Part shown: piece after piece, positions 10,793 to 21,308 of the stretch | Position numbering within the stretch: position 1 is the stretch's first letter | Layout: each line of letters begins with the position of its first letter | Position numbers and translations under genes: made by a program | Notes under the pieces: model-generated | What the model saw: the letters and a program-made list of their open reading frames with translations, nothing else | The model's database searches: none | What the model was told of the DNA's origin: nothing | DNA from: Chalara sp. BL73 | Lineage: Eukaryota; Ascomycota; Leotiomycetes; Helotiales | Direction of reading: 5' to 3' | Assembly (NCBI GenBank): GCA_918026815.1 | Contig: CAKJVC010000148.1 | Span: 558,001-622,000 of the forward strand | DNA length: 64,000 nt

Positions 10793-12433
10793 ATGTTGAC
10801 ACCTAGTCGCTCAGTTCTCACAGCGGCCGCTGCTGTCGCCAGTTGTTTGTCGCAGCCTACAACCATCAAGCCTGCAATCGCTAAGCCTACAACTACCACG
10901 GCTACTTTTGACCAGAAATGCGCCAAACTTGCGACCCAGCTATCTATCGAGAATCTCACTGTCTCCGCCGCTGAATTCATCACCGCGGGAACCAACCTGA
11001 CTCTCTCCGGTGTTGACCCGTCTTGTCTAGGGTTCGGTTCAACAACGTACCAGGTCGTGTCCGCTAACGTTTGCCGGCTAACAGCGACTGTCGCCACCTC
11101 GTCACGCTCAGGCTTCGAGTTTGAGGTCTGGCTGCCGCAGAACTGGAGCGGGCGATTCCTATCGACTGGAAATGGCGGCATCGGAGGTTGCATACAATAC
11201 CCGGACCTTGACTATGGGATCTCACAAGGGTTCGCCGCCACGGCCTCGAACAATGGACATGCAGGTCAGAGTCTCGCCACTGCCTTGAACAATCCCGACG
11301 TGACCATAGACTATGCCTGGCGCGCCATCTACACCTCTGCTATCCTCGGCAAGCAGATCGTCGATGGTTTCTACAAAAAGCCCCATGACAAGGCTTACTA
11401 TCTTGGTTGCTCCACAGGTGGCCGTCAAGGGTTCAAGCTGGCTCAGGACTTTCCCGACATCTTTGATGGCATCGTAGCTGGCGCCCCAGCCTTTGACTTT
11501 AACAGATTGCAATCGTGGAGCGGCTGGTTTCACGGTGCTATTGCCGCCGCCGGCTCGGATGGATACCCTCCACCGGCGACGTTCGCCGCCATCGATGCCG
11601 AACTACTGGCGCAGTGCGATGAGCTTGACGGCGTCGCTGACGGCATTATTGAGGAACCGTCCCTCTGCAACTTTCGACCCGAGGCGCTCATCTGCACCCC
11701 AGGTACCAATAGCCCCTGCATTACGGGCAAACAAGCGGAGACGGTCCGCACGGTGCTATCCGACCTCCACGGCGTCAACGGCACGCTTGTATACCCGCGC
11801 ATGCAGCCAACCCTGGGTATCGTCGCATCTATTTTCTATGTCTATGGCCTGGCCCCGTTTCTCTTCTCGGACCACTGGTTTCGCTTCGTCGTTTACAACG
11901 ACACTAGTCTTGACACGTCCGTTGTCACGCCGGAGCAAATGGCCTTCGCCATTGCGCTCAACCCAGGCAACTCAGAGACCTGGAGCGGTGACCTGTCTGG
12001 CGTTGCCAACCGTGGTGCCAAGATCTTGCACTACCACGGACAAGCGGACAACATCATCACTTCAGCCAACTCTAATCGGTACTACGATCACGTCTCACGC
12101 ACTATGAACCTGCCATCAGGTGCCCTCGATGACTTCTACCGTTTCTTCCGCATCAGCGGTATGGGCCACTGTAGCGGAGGCGATGGCGCTGCTTTCATCG
12201 GCAATGCCGAGGGCAATACGGCAAGCCTTAATCCCAATGAGAATGTTCTGACCGCCATGGTCCGCTGGGTTGAGGAAGGCATTGCGCCAGATACCATCAC
12301 CGGTACACGCTACGTTAATGGAACGCAAGCCCTCGGCGTCGACTACAAGAGAGCCCATTGCCGTTACCCCCTCCGCAACGTGTACTCAGGGAAGGGGGAC
12401 GTGAAGCATCCCACCAGCTGGAAGTGCATCTAA
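10793..12433 (+). CDS. Tannase/feruloyl esterase family secreted esterase
   Basis: A single exon encodes about 546 aa from the ATG at 10793. An in-frame ATG at 10742 would add 17 residues, but the start MLTPSRSVLTAAAAV gives the better signal peptide. Tannase-family esterases release ferulic, gallic or related acids from plant cell-wall or tannin esters outside the cell. The catalytic serine is in GCSTGG (Ser near 207 from 10793), the aspartate in GQADNI (near 419) and the histidine in GMGHCSGG (near 459). The cysteines next to Ser and His form the family's CS-D-HC disulfide. The calcium loop is visible as DELDGVADGII. The C-terminus ends WKCI, as in many FaeB-like proteins. The gene appears richer in G+C, with C-ending codons, than most neighbours. 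Tannase and feruloyl esterase cannot be separated by eye. Confidence 0.88.
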   Translation: MLTPSRSVLTAAAAVASCLSQPTTIKPAIAKPTTTTATFDQKCAKLATQLSIENLTVSAAEFITAGTNLTLSGVDPSCLGFGSTTYQVVSANVCRLTATVATSSRSGFEFEVWLPQNWSGRFLSTGNGGIGGCIQYPDLDYGISQGFAATASNNGHAGQSLATALNNPDVTIDYAWRAIYTSAILGKQIVDGFYKKPHDKAYYLGCSTGGRQGFKLAQDFPDIFDGIVAGAPAFDFNRLQSWSGWFHGAIAAAGSDGYPPPATFAAIDAELLAQCDELDGVADGIIEEPSLCNFRPEALICTPGTNSPCITGKQAETVRTVLSDLHGVNGTLVYPRMQPTLGIVASIFYVYGLAPFLFSDHWFRFVVYNDTSLDTSVVTPEQMAFAIALNPGNSETWSGDLSGVANRGAKILHYHGQADNIITSANSNRYYDHVSRTMNLPSGALDDFYRFFRISGMGHCSGGDGAAFIGNAEGNTASLNPNENVLTAMVRWVEEGIAPDTITGTRYVNGTQALGVDYKRAHCRYPLRNVYSGKGDVKHPTSWKCI

Positions 12434-13693
12434 AGGGCAGCGCTATGGGGAGCTGGGACGAAGTCTACTCGTCTATTGGGGGTAATATTTGTACATATTA
12501 GTAAAGTTGTAAGTAGTGATATATATTTGCTATTCGAAATAGGTGTGATTATTCAAGCCTTTGTCTTAAAAACTTCCGCCAACCTAGTCGCCGTTGAAGC
12601 AAATCTGGGCGTCGTCTCGTACACTACGCAAGGTATGAACTGTGTATCATTTCACATTTGCTTTTTGTACTTGCCGCAAGAGCCTTCAACTAGGCATAGC
12701 AGCTCTAGCCTTATATATAGGAGTTCGAACGCGCCGATCGATCTTTGTGAATACCAAGCGTGCTCTTCCCATCTATCTTAACAAACTATCAGACCCATAC
12801 ATTGATCCATGCTCACGGGTAGTGTAACGCCTATGTTTGAATACATATACATAGGAGTGCTAATTTTGAAAATGGACCATTCAGGTCAGATTACAAAACC
12901 GGGAGCAAACCACAATGTCTGTTCCCCCTATAAGAGGAATCCCATCTCAAACCCCGCATCTGATGCTTGATCTCACTTTTCCTCACTTTTCCTTTTGTTC
13001 TTCGTGGGAGGCAGAGTACTAGAACCCTGCAGAGCGTGAGGTCTCCGGAACTAAGGCCATCTAAACGCTGAGGGTAATGAGCCATGATGAAAACAAGGCC
13101 GTCAGTTCCAGCCGACGCACACTTTGCTCCTATCAACGGAGTATCCCCATGTTTTGTATGTACGTGAGCCGATTCATACATTTCTTGCGCTTCATTTCTT
13201 AAGGATTTGTCCGCCATGGGGATTGACCATGGGGATTAAGATCCGATATTCCAGTCTTGGCATGTGAAGTCTCAGGCAAAATTCATTCAGCCTAACATAC
13301 ATAGTCGCATCAGGTGCCAATGTCAGCGACGAAACTTCTTATTTAAAGTGAGCAGTCTGAATTTTTCGTGATCCCACCACTCACAGTACTGGACTCCGGT
13401 CAGGCTGCTCCACAAACATCGTTACGTTTCTGTGTCGCACTCGGAAGCCGGCTGGAGGATTGACAATGCCTTTCTTTCTAGGCGCACAATAGATTAGATG
13501 CTATCACGAGTCGCGCAGTCTCCCTCTTTAAGAGATGTGGCAATATTCCGTGAACCAACAAGTCGGGATGGGTTTGGCTATAAGAAGCATCCACAATTCG
13601 CACGGCGATCTACCCGGAGACACAATCGCCTCGTAAGCTTTTTGCAGGACTTCCCTAAGCGCTCAGCCTCACGATACTGTCCGCCTCGGAAAT
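12434..13693. other. Intergenic, nothing coding recognised
   Basis: About 1.2 kb without a supported gene. A TATAAGA sequence near 13579, about 115 nt before the next ATG, is the likely promoter element of the downstream secreted-protein gene. Confidence 0.5.
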
Positions 13694-14141
13694 ATGCGCT
13701 TCTCAGACGCCATCCTAGCTATAGGCATCTCAGCCGCCGGCGTGGTTGCTGACTGCACGTTCCCCTACTGCTACGCCCTCTCCTCGAAATCCTACTTCTA
13801 TGCCTGCGAGTCTACTGACGACTGCCTGACCATCAACCGCACTGAGTGCGTCAAGGGCCTTGAAAGCCCGACGCCATCCGGCACTGTTTGCTTTCCCTGG
13901 AGCGGAATGGGCATAGCTAATACGACTTATGTGACCGTAAGTCCTGTGATGGGTACGGGCGATGCGGGAAATGGAAACTAATACGAAGTAGCCAACTTGT
14001 ATTTATCCATACTGCTTTAATGTGAATGGATTCTATACTTACGGGTGTGACACGGATGCGGATTGTCAAGCTGTGGGGAAGATTCACTGCGCCATTGGGG
14101 ATTTGTATAAGATAGGGTTTCTGAGCGGGCGGTGTTATTGA
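13694..14141 (+). CDS. Secreted protein of two tandem six-cysteine modules
   Basis: Exons 13694-13936 and 13992-14141 encode 130 aa. The intron is 55 nt with a perfect GTAAGT donor, a CTAAT branch point and a TAG acceptor, in phase 0. A signal peptide (MRFSDAILAIGISAAGVVA) leads into a mature protein with 12 cysteines in two similar modules. Module 1 starts CTFPYC and module 2 starts CIYPYC. Spacing is C-x4-C-x11-C-x5-C-x7-C-x13-C in the first and C-x4-C-x10-C-x5-C-x7-C-x14-C in the second. STDDC and DTDADC, and YFYAC and YTYGC, correspond. The intron lies between the modules, so each module nearly matches one exon. I recognise no named family. A secreted disulfide-rich protein of this size is an effector or antimicrobial candidate by general analogy only. 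Confidence 0.72.
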
Positions 14142-14244
14142 TCGGATTTCCAGTAAAGTAGCACGTCAAGAGAAAGAGACATGTATAGGATTCAACATGC
14201 GTTGGGAAGAACTTTTGGCGTGACTCAATTTCTAAACATACCAA

Positions 14245-15241
14245 CTATTTCTCCGCTAAGAGCTCCTTCATCTTTGCAAATTCACTGCCCATCCAAGCCT
14301 GTATAGCCAGAACATCCATTCCACAGTTCACGAACTCAAACCCTTGCTTCGCTCTCTGAGCCGCAATCTCCCCGCTCAATCCAAAATGGCCAGAAAACTT
14401 CCCCGCATCTTTCGCTGCCTTGAGAATTTTCGCCGTGGCTACTTGGACTTCTTCAATTTTGGCGTGGTCCAAAGCGAAATAGCCTAGTGATGCCGCCAGA
14501 TCGTTTGGGCCAATGAAAAGTGCATCTGGTACTCTGTGAGTGGGGGTTAGGGGAATAAGAACAGGGTATATACCGATGCCATCTGTCTTTGCGATCTCCT
14601 CGACATTTTCAACGCCAAGCCGTGTCTCAATCTGAACGATGACGAGGATGTTGTCGTTTGAGTTTGTGAGGTAATCGCGCCCATTCTGCTCAAAGAGGGC
14701 TGGAGCAAACATCGCTCCTGCGCCTCTGAATCCTTTGGGCCATTGAGCGGAGGGGTATTTCATAGCATTAACTATTGCAACCGCTTGCTCCTATGACCAG
14801 TCATTAGCTCGAGGATAGATTATAGAAGGGATGAGCTCCGAACTTTGGTCTCGCACATCGGAATCATAATTCCGTGAGCCCCGGCATCAAGTGCTCGCTT
14901 TATCATCCATGCTTCGTTCGCAGGTACTCGTACGATGGGTGATGCTCCTGCTGATGCAATAGCTCCTACTGCCAAGTACATTTCATTGTCCGAGATGTTG
15001 CCATGTTCGCAATCCACCAGCACCCACTTTCAATAAAGTCAACATTTCTGAATATGCGAATGTTAAAATTTTCACTTACATCAAATCCGAGACCAGCAAC
15101 GGTCTTGGCCAAGGTGTACCCAGGGAAGTCTATCCACTGACCAACGGAAGGCTGGCCACCGGCTTGGGCTCGCTCCAGGGAGGCTCGTAAGCGGGTTTTA
15201 CCCGTGTTGGAGACAATGGCGGTTCTCAGTTCTGAAGACAT
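14245..15241 (-). CDS. HpcH/HpaI aldolase family protein
   Basis: Four exons (15241-15080, 15026-14844, 14790-14574, 14531-14245) encode 282 aa of a class II, metal-dependent aldolase of the phosphoenolpyruvate/pyruvate superfamily. Relatives cleave 4-hydroxy-2-oxo acids such as 4-hydroxy-2-oxoheptanedioate, or 2-keto-3-deoxy sugars, to pyruvate and an aldehyde. The motif WVLVDCEHGN carries the catalytic histidine (about residue 62). SPIVRVP carries the substrate-binding arginine, VQIETRLG the metal-binding glutamate and FIGPNDLA a conserved aspartate loop. Introns are 53, 53 and 42 nt. The 42-nt intron has no stop and is a multiple of three, so retention would insert 14 residues before the GPND loop. 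The second donor is GTTCGG, weak but required by frame. No targeting signal is obvious. It lies 270 bp downstream of the DLH-like gene on the same strand. Confidence 0.87.
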
Positions 15242-15511
15242 GATTGCGAGTAAAATTTGTTAGGGAATTTTTAAGGTTAATGGAAAGCTATCCCATGTAT
15301 GATGTTCAACAAATTGAGGTACCAAACGACAACCGATCCCACTTTTGGACATCCCTCAAGACGGAACCAATTGATTCACTGCCGGAGGTCCACAAATCCT
15401 GATATAATTTTCATGATTCAGCACAAGAATGTACATGGACTATGGCTCAATTGATGGCACAAGTTGATCTTGAAATTGGTTCGTAAATGGTACTCCCAAA
15501 AGGAGACTTCG

Positions 15512-16884
15512 TTAAGGAACATCATCGACCTCTCTCACAGCAAACTCAAACATGCCATTAGAAGGCACGGCTGTCTCATCCAACAATTTAATTGCAGTTT
15601 CTACACCAGCTGCAGGGACACGATACTCGAATCTTTTGCCGGGTGCCGGTGTCCGACCATCTGGCAGAGGGTATGGAAAGGGAAGGTATTGTGGCAGTAG
15701 ACCTAATTGAACCAAGACTGTAGCCTGATCCCATGCAATATGTTCGTGGTATAACCTATCGCCACGGACATTGACGACGGAAGTCATTGGTATTCGCAAC
15801 TTCTTACCCGTGGGTGGGACGCCAGGGATACTGCAAACATCAGCCTTGAACTTAAAAATCATCGGAGTAAAGGAGGGGACTTACAGCCAATCGGCAACCT
15901 TATTATGGGTTAAGCTGAAGACGAATTCATCAATCACTCGATCTATCCCAACTGTACGGCTCACCAATTCCAGAGCGGTATCTTCTGGATTATTCCAGAT
16001 GAAGTGGTATCTATAGAAATTGGTGAGTCTGTCACGACCAATCCCGCCTGTCATCTACCAATTGTCAGCCCTATTTGAGACATGGGATGAGATTGCATAC
16101 GGTGGGTATATGATTAACATAAGGTTCTTGTACCATAGTTCCCATCGTATTAGCAACAGACCGATTTCCAAACTCAAAAGCACAGTGTTCATCCCAAATT
16201 GCCTCGAGATCGAAGATCGGGCCACCCATAATCTTCTTCAAGAAAGTGAGGGATCTTGTATGAGCCACCGCTGCAGAAGAAGGGAGGAAATCCTTGTGTC
16301 CAGGAATGACAAAATATTCCGAGTCTGCTTCTGGGTATATAAATTTGGTAATGCCCTCTCTTGTTTCGAGTGTTCCTTTGCCAAAATCATGAAAAAGAAC
16401 AGGCTTGCTTGAGAATGTAAGAGAACTTCCGTAGCGAATGATGGCGATAATATTGGGGTGCATTTCCAAATCCTTTGCAACTTTGGGCTCACATGACGCG
16501 AGATACACTTTCGTAAAAATCAGTCACTGCAAAGTATGACTGATGGAGGAACCCACCGATACAGCCATAGCTTCCTTTATCATCACAGCTAGGCAATTGC
16601 TCAAGTGCCGTAACTCCTCGCTCAAGATCTGACGTGATATCCCATGACAGAGAATCATTGGGGACGCGTATTTGAAGAACCGAATAGCCCTCTTCTGCCC
16701 ATTTCTGCATCGGTTGAGGATCCAATGGACTTGACCCATCGACTAACTTGATATTATCTGGAAGGACAATGATCAGGCCTGGTCCACGACCGCGTCTCGT
16801 GAGCGGCGGCTGAAGAGTAAGGTTTTGGGCGATGTGGACCGCTGGAGCCGAGGGAAGAGGGACCGGAGTCTCTTCGATATCCAT
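15512..16884 (-). CDS. Dienelactone-hydrolase-like protein fused to SnoaL-like domain
   Basis: Four exons (16884-16557, 16507-16101, 16054-15885, 15830-15512) give 407 aa. Introns are 49, 46 and 54 nt with GTGGGT, GTATGC and GTAAGT donors. The ATG at 16884 was chosen for its strong ACCATGG context (MDIEETPVPLPS). The N-terminal half resembles fungal dienelactone hydrolase/carboxymethylenebutenolidase alpha/beta proteins (GPGLIIVLPDN, YGCIVYLASCEP, a histidine in VIPGHKDF). The C-terminal half resembles the SnoaL/NTF2-like cone fold (WDEHCAFEFGNRSV, TGGIGRDRL, DRLYHEHIAWDQATVL). Classical dienelactone hydrolases open the lactone in the chlorocatechol/3-oxoadipate route. Whether this two-domain form does so is not known to me. 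The usual nucleophile motif GxCxG is not obvious. A TATAAATA sequence lies about 200 bp upstream. Confidence 0.72.
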
Positions 16885-17509
16885 GGTTGTATTAGCTCTA
16901 CGGCCCTGCGGGAACATCGACAACAAATTCTTAGCCAGTCACGGAGGTTCCAGGACTCCTCAAGAGGATCAAGTATGTTGGTGGAGGCATGGCCGGGTGG
17001 GGCAATGCCAAGAGATATTCCACCAAAGTGGGGTCGAAGCTTGTTCTTACTGTACCTTAATTAATCCTTCTCGTTTAGATGGTCCTTCAGTGTATTTATA
17101 CCATGTTCCACGGCGCGAAACTGCTCCAGAAAAGCCCTTTATTGTCATATTGGAACTCGACAGACAGGTTCTTTAGCCAATATTGAAGGCAGACCTTTAA
17201 ATATCTCCAAGCAGTATCTGCTTTGCAAGAATCAAGCTGATCATAGGTTGTGAACCCCTGAATCAAAAGTAACCTTCGCCACGACGAAGCAAAGCAGCAG
17301 AAAATGAATTTCTAAGCATGCCTGAGGGTTAAGTACCTCCATCGTATAGAAATATCTTCATATGGTAGTCCTGCTGCTCGCCTAATAAGCGAGCCCCTGA
17401 AGCCGGGTTGTCATACTTCAATACCTACAATACTCTATTGCTCGTGTTCTTTTCTACTGATGTAGCGTCTAGAGCTACCGACACCAAACTCCCATCTCCT
17501 TCGTATGCT
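16885..17509. other. Intergenic, promoter of the DLH-like gene
   Basis: On the minus strand a TATAAATA box near 17093-17100 precedes the DLH-like gene by about 200 bp. No other coding signal is seen. Confidence 0.45.
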
Positions 17510-18900
17510 TTAATGGGTTTCCAGTTCATTGCCTCGTTTCAAAGCAGCTGTAGTGACCAACCCACCTATACTGGCCATCTTCACTTTACTGGCGAATTGT
17601 ACGGACATCCTCCTCGCCTTTTGCCCTCGCTTTTTCTTTTCATTCTCTGTGACTACATCCGGGGGCGGGGGCATCTGGATTATGACCATTCTTAAGGGGT
17701 TCCAAGTTCCACGCTCCATTCTTGGCATTGAGTATTTTGATGTCAAATCGCGCAGTTTCTTCTTCCGCTTGAGGTACTACCTTTAATTCTCCTGGATTAA
17801 GAGCAGCGTCACGAACTCTGATCTTATCTGTTGACAGTATAGCCTCATCCACAATGGCCACTAAATCAAGTGCCTTAGCCTCATTTTTCGTTGACACCTC
17901 CTGCCCCAGAACCTTCGCAGTGCCAAGAGCGTTGGTCTCATCTGCCAAACTTTCTTCTCTAACCCTTTCTCTGGATTGACAGCTTTCTCTTATCATCTGC
18001 CTTGACACGATTTCTCTCTAACCACGCCTGGAATTCTTTTCGATTCTCCTCCTTTCTTGGATCTTTCGACTATCTCCGCCCTTCCTTCCTACTGTAATAC
18101 TTCGTTGTCGTCTTTCCCTTTTTGTTGCCGATCCACAATCGAAATGTCCAGTCTCCGGGCAATGCACCGAGAACGGAATGTGCAAAAGTTGTCTTTTTGG
18201 TTTGGCTATTTATGTAATAGACATGATGCTCTTTTGTAATGTTAAAATGACCAGTATTCTCGAAGGGCGATTAGTCCTGGATCAGACACTTTGACCCCAC
18301 CAATGGTTATGTGGAGGTTTATGGCTAGGATTAAAGCTATATCGTAAGACTTGGCCCGAGAAGGAGAGGCAGCGGGAGGAGAACCAGGACATGGTGGATT
18401 CGTTATTAGAAGCACTTGGAAAGTCTCGTTTGGGGGGTCTCTAGGAATGGGATATAATTTTGGTGATTCTTCTAGTGTGTCCTTCTGCAGCGAAGTGTCA
18501 ATTGTTGCGCTGTGATTTCCGGAATCTTGATGGATTTCTTTTGGGTTCTCTCCTGGAACAGGTTCCTTCTGAGATCTATCCCCTACAGGCTCTCGTTTTC
18601 GCGGCTCTTATGCAGTGCGCCATGAGAGCTTTCGTGGGATTAGATACCTCTGCGTCGGTGATTTTGAACAATATTAGTATTTCTTAAAGAGCATGAGTTT
18701 TGTATACAACAGTGCTCAACAGTGAGATACGAGATTTGCCATTCAGGGAGCGCTGGATGAGACCGTACTCCCGGAAAGATAGCGGCTTTTGGGAATTTGA
18801 TTGCCTCATTAGACAGGCTTGATCCTCTTATTTTGCTGTTGATATAGTGCAACATGTCAACTGGCACGCTGTCCATTAATATCAATCTTTTCCCCTATGC
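17510..18900 (-). pseudogene. Decayed WW-domain protein gene
   Basis: Minus-strand translation shows long protein-like stretches in several frames. One WW-like piece reads HHVYYINSQTKKTTFAH. It is followed by LPGDWTFRLWIGNKKGKTTT and SRKEGRR, then a TAG at 18070-18072 exactly where the second WW-domain tryptophan is expected, then SKDPRKEENRKEFQAWL. Downstream, a basic region shifts frame and continues with DIKILNAKNGAWNLEP and a Lys/Arg-rich tail ending near 17510. Upstream of the WW region a Pro/Ser-rich frame (KLYPIPRDPPNETFQVL) is open. The lesions seen are at least one Trp-to-stop change and two frame shifts. WW domains bind proline-rich partners; the rest of the protein is not recognised. 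Confidence 0.38.
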
Positions 18901-19189
18901 TATTAAGCGGTGGTGAGTCTTTCGTAGTATTAAGATTGATTATGAGAGTGGAGAATGCTTCTTAGCCGAATGAGTTATATACCCGGTAATGGTGAAATGA
19001 CTGTACCTGAGCTCGAGGAGATTATTTGCCATAATTACTGCTCTGGATGATCTGCAATCACTGCTAACCACAACTACGGCGAGTCATGCTCTGTGCAGCA
19101 CGACAGAGTCTAAGTATATGCACAGAATCCATTCGAGGTAATGCTCTGAAGCCAAGGAGCTGTCCCTGTCAATATTTTACTACCTCTAC
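18901..19189. other. Intergenic, nothing recognised
   Basis: Short spacer upstream of the WW remnant and 3' of the CCDC137-like gene. No coding or RNA feature seen. Confidence 0.4.
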
Positions 19190-20180
19190 TCACTCAGCGG
19201 CCAATTTGGCATTGTTCATAGCTCTGTAGCTTTCTAAAACGCCTTTCCTGACTTTCACGAGCTCCTCTCTTCGTCTCAGACTCCCACTCGCTTTCGGTAC
19301 GTCTCCGATAACCATCTTATTTCTCTCCTTGAACTTCTCTCTTGGCACACTGCTGAATGTCGGTGGTGCCTGTGCAACATCATTCAACCGAATCTTCGCC
19401 TCCGCCCTGTTCTTCTTAATTTGCGCCCATGGATCGTCATCTCCATCATCGACCTCTCCTAGGATCTTCTTTTTTTTCTTTCCCTTTCCCCTTGTCTTTC
19501 CATTTGTGGACGTAGGCTCAATATCAGCCTTCCATTTCACCTGTCCATCCTCATCCATGGCCTCCTCCTCTGCCAACTCCAGCGCCTCTTGTCTCTTCTC
19601 CTTAATGCGTTTATCCTGTTCCCGCCACTCATCATACATCTTATGCATCTTCTTCTCCTTCTTTGTCCTGCCAACCTTCAATCCCAGGGGATCTTTTCCA
19701 TTCTTCTGCGTTTTATTGATTAAATTGCTCAGAGGCAACGCTTGATCAACGCGTGCTGAGAACTCCGACATCTTCTCTCCTGGTCTGATTGTGGGAACCA
19801 CGTTTCCTTGTACGGGCGGTTCGGCTTGGCCACCCTCTTCTTTGCCCTTCGCAGCCTTCTTCTGCTTCTTGCTGGGCCGAATTCCATCATCCAAGGCTTT
19901 TGGCAATTTTGCACCGGACTTCCATGCCATCAAACGTTGAAATGCCTTTGGGGTATCGTCCGCAGCATCCTTGTTTCGCTTGCGCTTCTTGTTGCTTCTC
20001 TTCGCGTCAATCTCAGTGGTAAAGATGCCATTGGAGGCGGCGGATTTTGAGGTGGACAGCGGTTTTGCGAGTACATTGGGTGGGAGGTCCAAACTGACTT
20101 GTTAGTGTTGTCCTGGTGTGTCCTGGTGATACAACATACGTAGATTTGTCCTCGCCTTTGCGAGTGTGTTTATGAGGCAT
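19190..20180 (-). CDS. CCDC137-like basic nucleolar protein
   Basis: Exons 20180-20140 and 20093-19190 give 314 aa. The 46-nt intron has a GTATGT donor, an ACTAAC branch point and a TCAG acceptor. It joins MPHKHTRKGEDKST to LDLPPNVLAKPL. The protein is extremely Lys/Arg- and Glu/Asp-rich with several nuclear-localisation-like runs (KKRKRNK, GKGKKKKK). Conserved landmarks match the CCDC137 family: DDTPKAFQRLMAW, the block RPGEKMSEFSARVDQ, the coiled coil around KKEKKMHKMYDEWREQDK and the C-terminal LESYRAMNNAK. Human CCDC137 is a chromosome-periphery/nucleolar protein; the fungal role is not known to me. The call rests on motif order rather than overall similarity, since composition bias can mislead. 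Confidence 0.65.
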
Positions 20181-21308
20181 GTTTTGGGGCTGAGATCTGA
20201 TCCTACCATATAAGACAAACACTTGGAATATTTTCATCTACTGCCTTGACAATATTTTGGAGGGGAAGGCGGTGAGAGAGGGGTTGTTGCCAAGAGATCC
20301 AAATCTGTCCCCCTGTTACTTCCCTGCAGGACGACCTCTTTGAAAAGCTCTCTTTGCGGAGCATTCTCCATAAGCTAGCTTGCATTTTATATGCAGCTAA
20401 AGAATGTGTTATCGTTTTCTGATGATTCTCAAACAATGCCTACTGCCTTGGAATAAATTAGTTGAGATTTGGCGGCAGTTCTCGTTATACGCATTAAGGT
20501 TCATTTCTGTCCCCCTTCCCCCCCATGTTCTAGATCTCCCAGCGGCTGACATGTTTACAGGGGCTGAGGCGAGGGGATGTTCTTTCTTCCAGCTGCCCGC
20601 AGGAGGGGGCTTGGCTCGAAGACCCTGAAGAAGGATTTGAACATTTTGCCTTTCATCACTGCGCCTATTTATATATACAATGCCCTTATTTATTTATTTT
20701 GCAACCGTTTCCTCCTATATATCACGAGATACACCTCCCTCACCTCAATCGTCTTCCCTTTTTTCCGCACTTTTTTTCTTCTTTCCCATTGACTCTTGCA
20801 CACGCCTCGTGCCCTTAACATCTCCCACGTGGGTTTCTTAGTGGAGGTCACTCGCCCGCGATATCCTCCATTGTGGCTTTTTATTGCTCCATAGATCTAG
20901 ACTGCAAAGGCGTGCAGCCCATTATTGCAACATCCAACAACCACAACTTCGTGATTACAATATCTTCTCACTTCCTCCATTTGCTTCCTTGTTCCATTTT
21001 TGATATCCCACCCGCCTGTCTGCACCATTACGACAACGTTACGACGCGAGTGTAGCGCATAGGTGTTGTCGGTAACTCGACTACCGATCAGCCTCAGCCA
21101 TTCGTCAATTCGTCTCACCTTCGTGTTCTCCAATACGAGCGCGCGAACCTGCAAATTGTAGCGATTCAAGACAACTCACGGGGAAACTTATAATTCCCAG
21201 AAGAAGTCAAGCAGGCATAAAAAGGGACTTCATCACACTCAATTCATCGCCAGTCGATGGTGACAATTCTTCCACCCAGATCTAGCTGCACGACAGCCCC
21301 AGAAAATA
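20181..21308. other. Intergenic between divergent genes
   Basis: This is shared upstream DNA of the minus-strand CCDC137-like gene and the plus-strand AIM6-like gene. It contains AT-rich and pyrimidine-rich tracts, and a CATAAAAAGGG sequence near 21215 about 90 nt before the AIM6-like ATG. No coding region is supported. Confidence 0.45.

Noticed and set aside
14532..14573. GTTAGGGG-like sequence suggesting an interstitial telomeric repeat
   Set aside because: It occurs once and is simply the reverse complement of the intron branch region of the aldolase gene.
19329..19745. Plus-strand frame opposite the CCDC137-like gene, rich in Phe/Ser
   Set aside because: Antisense of Lys/Glu-rich codons; no independent support.
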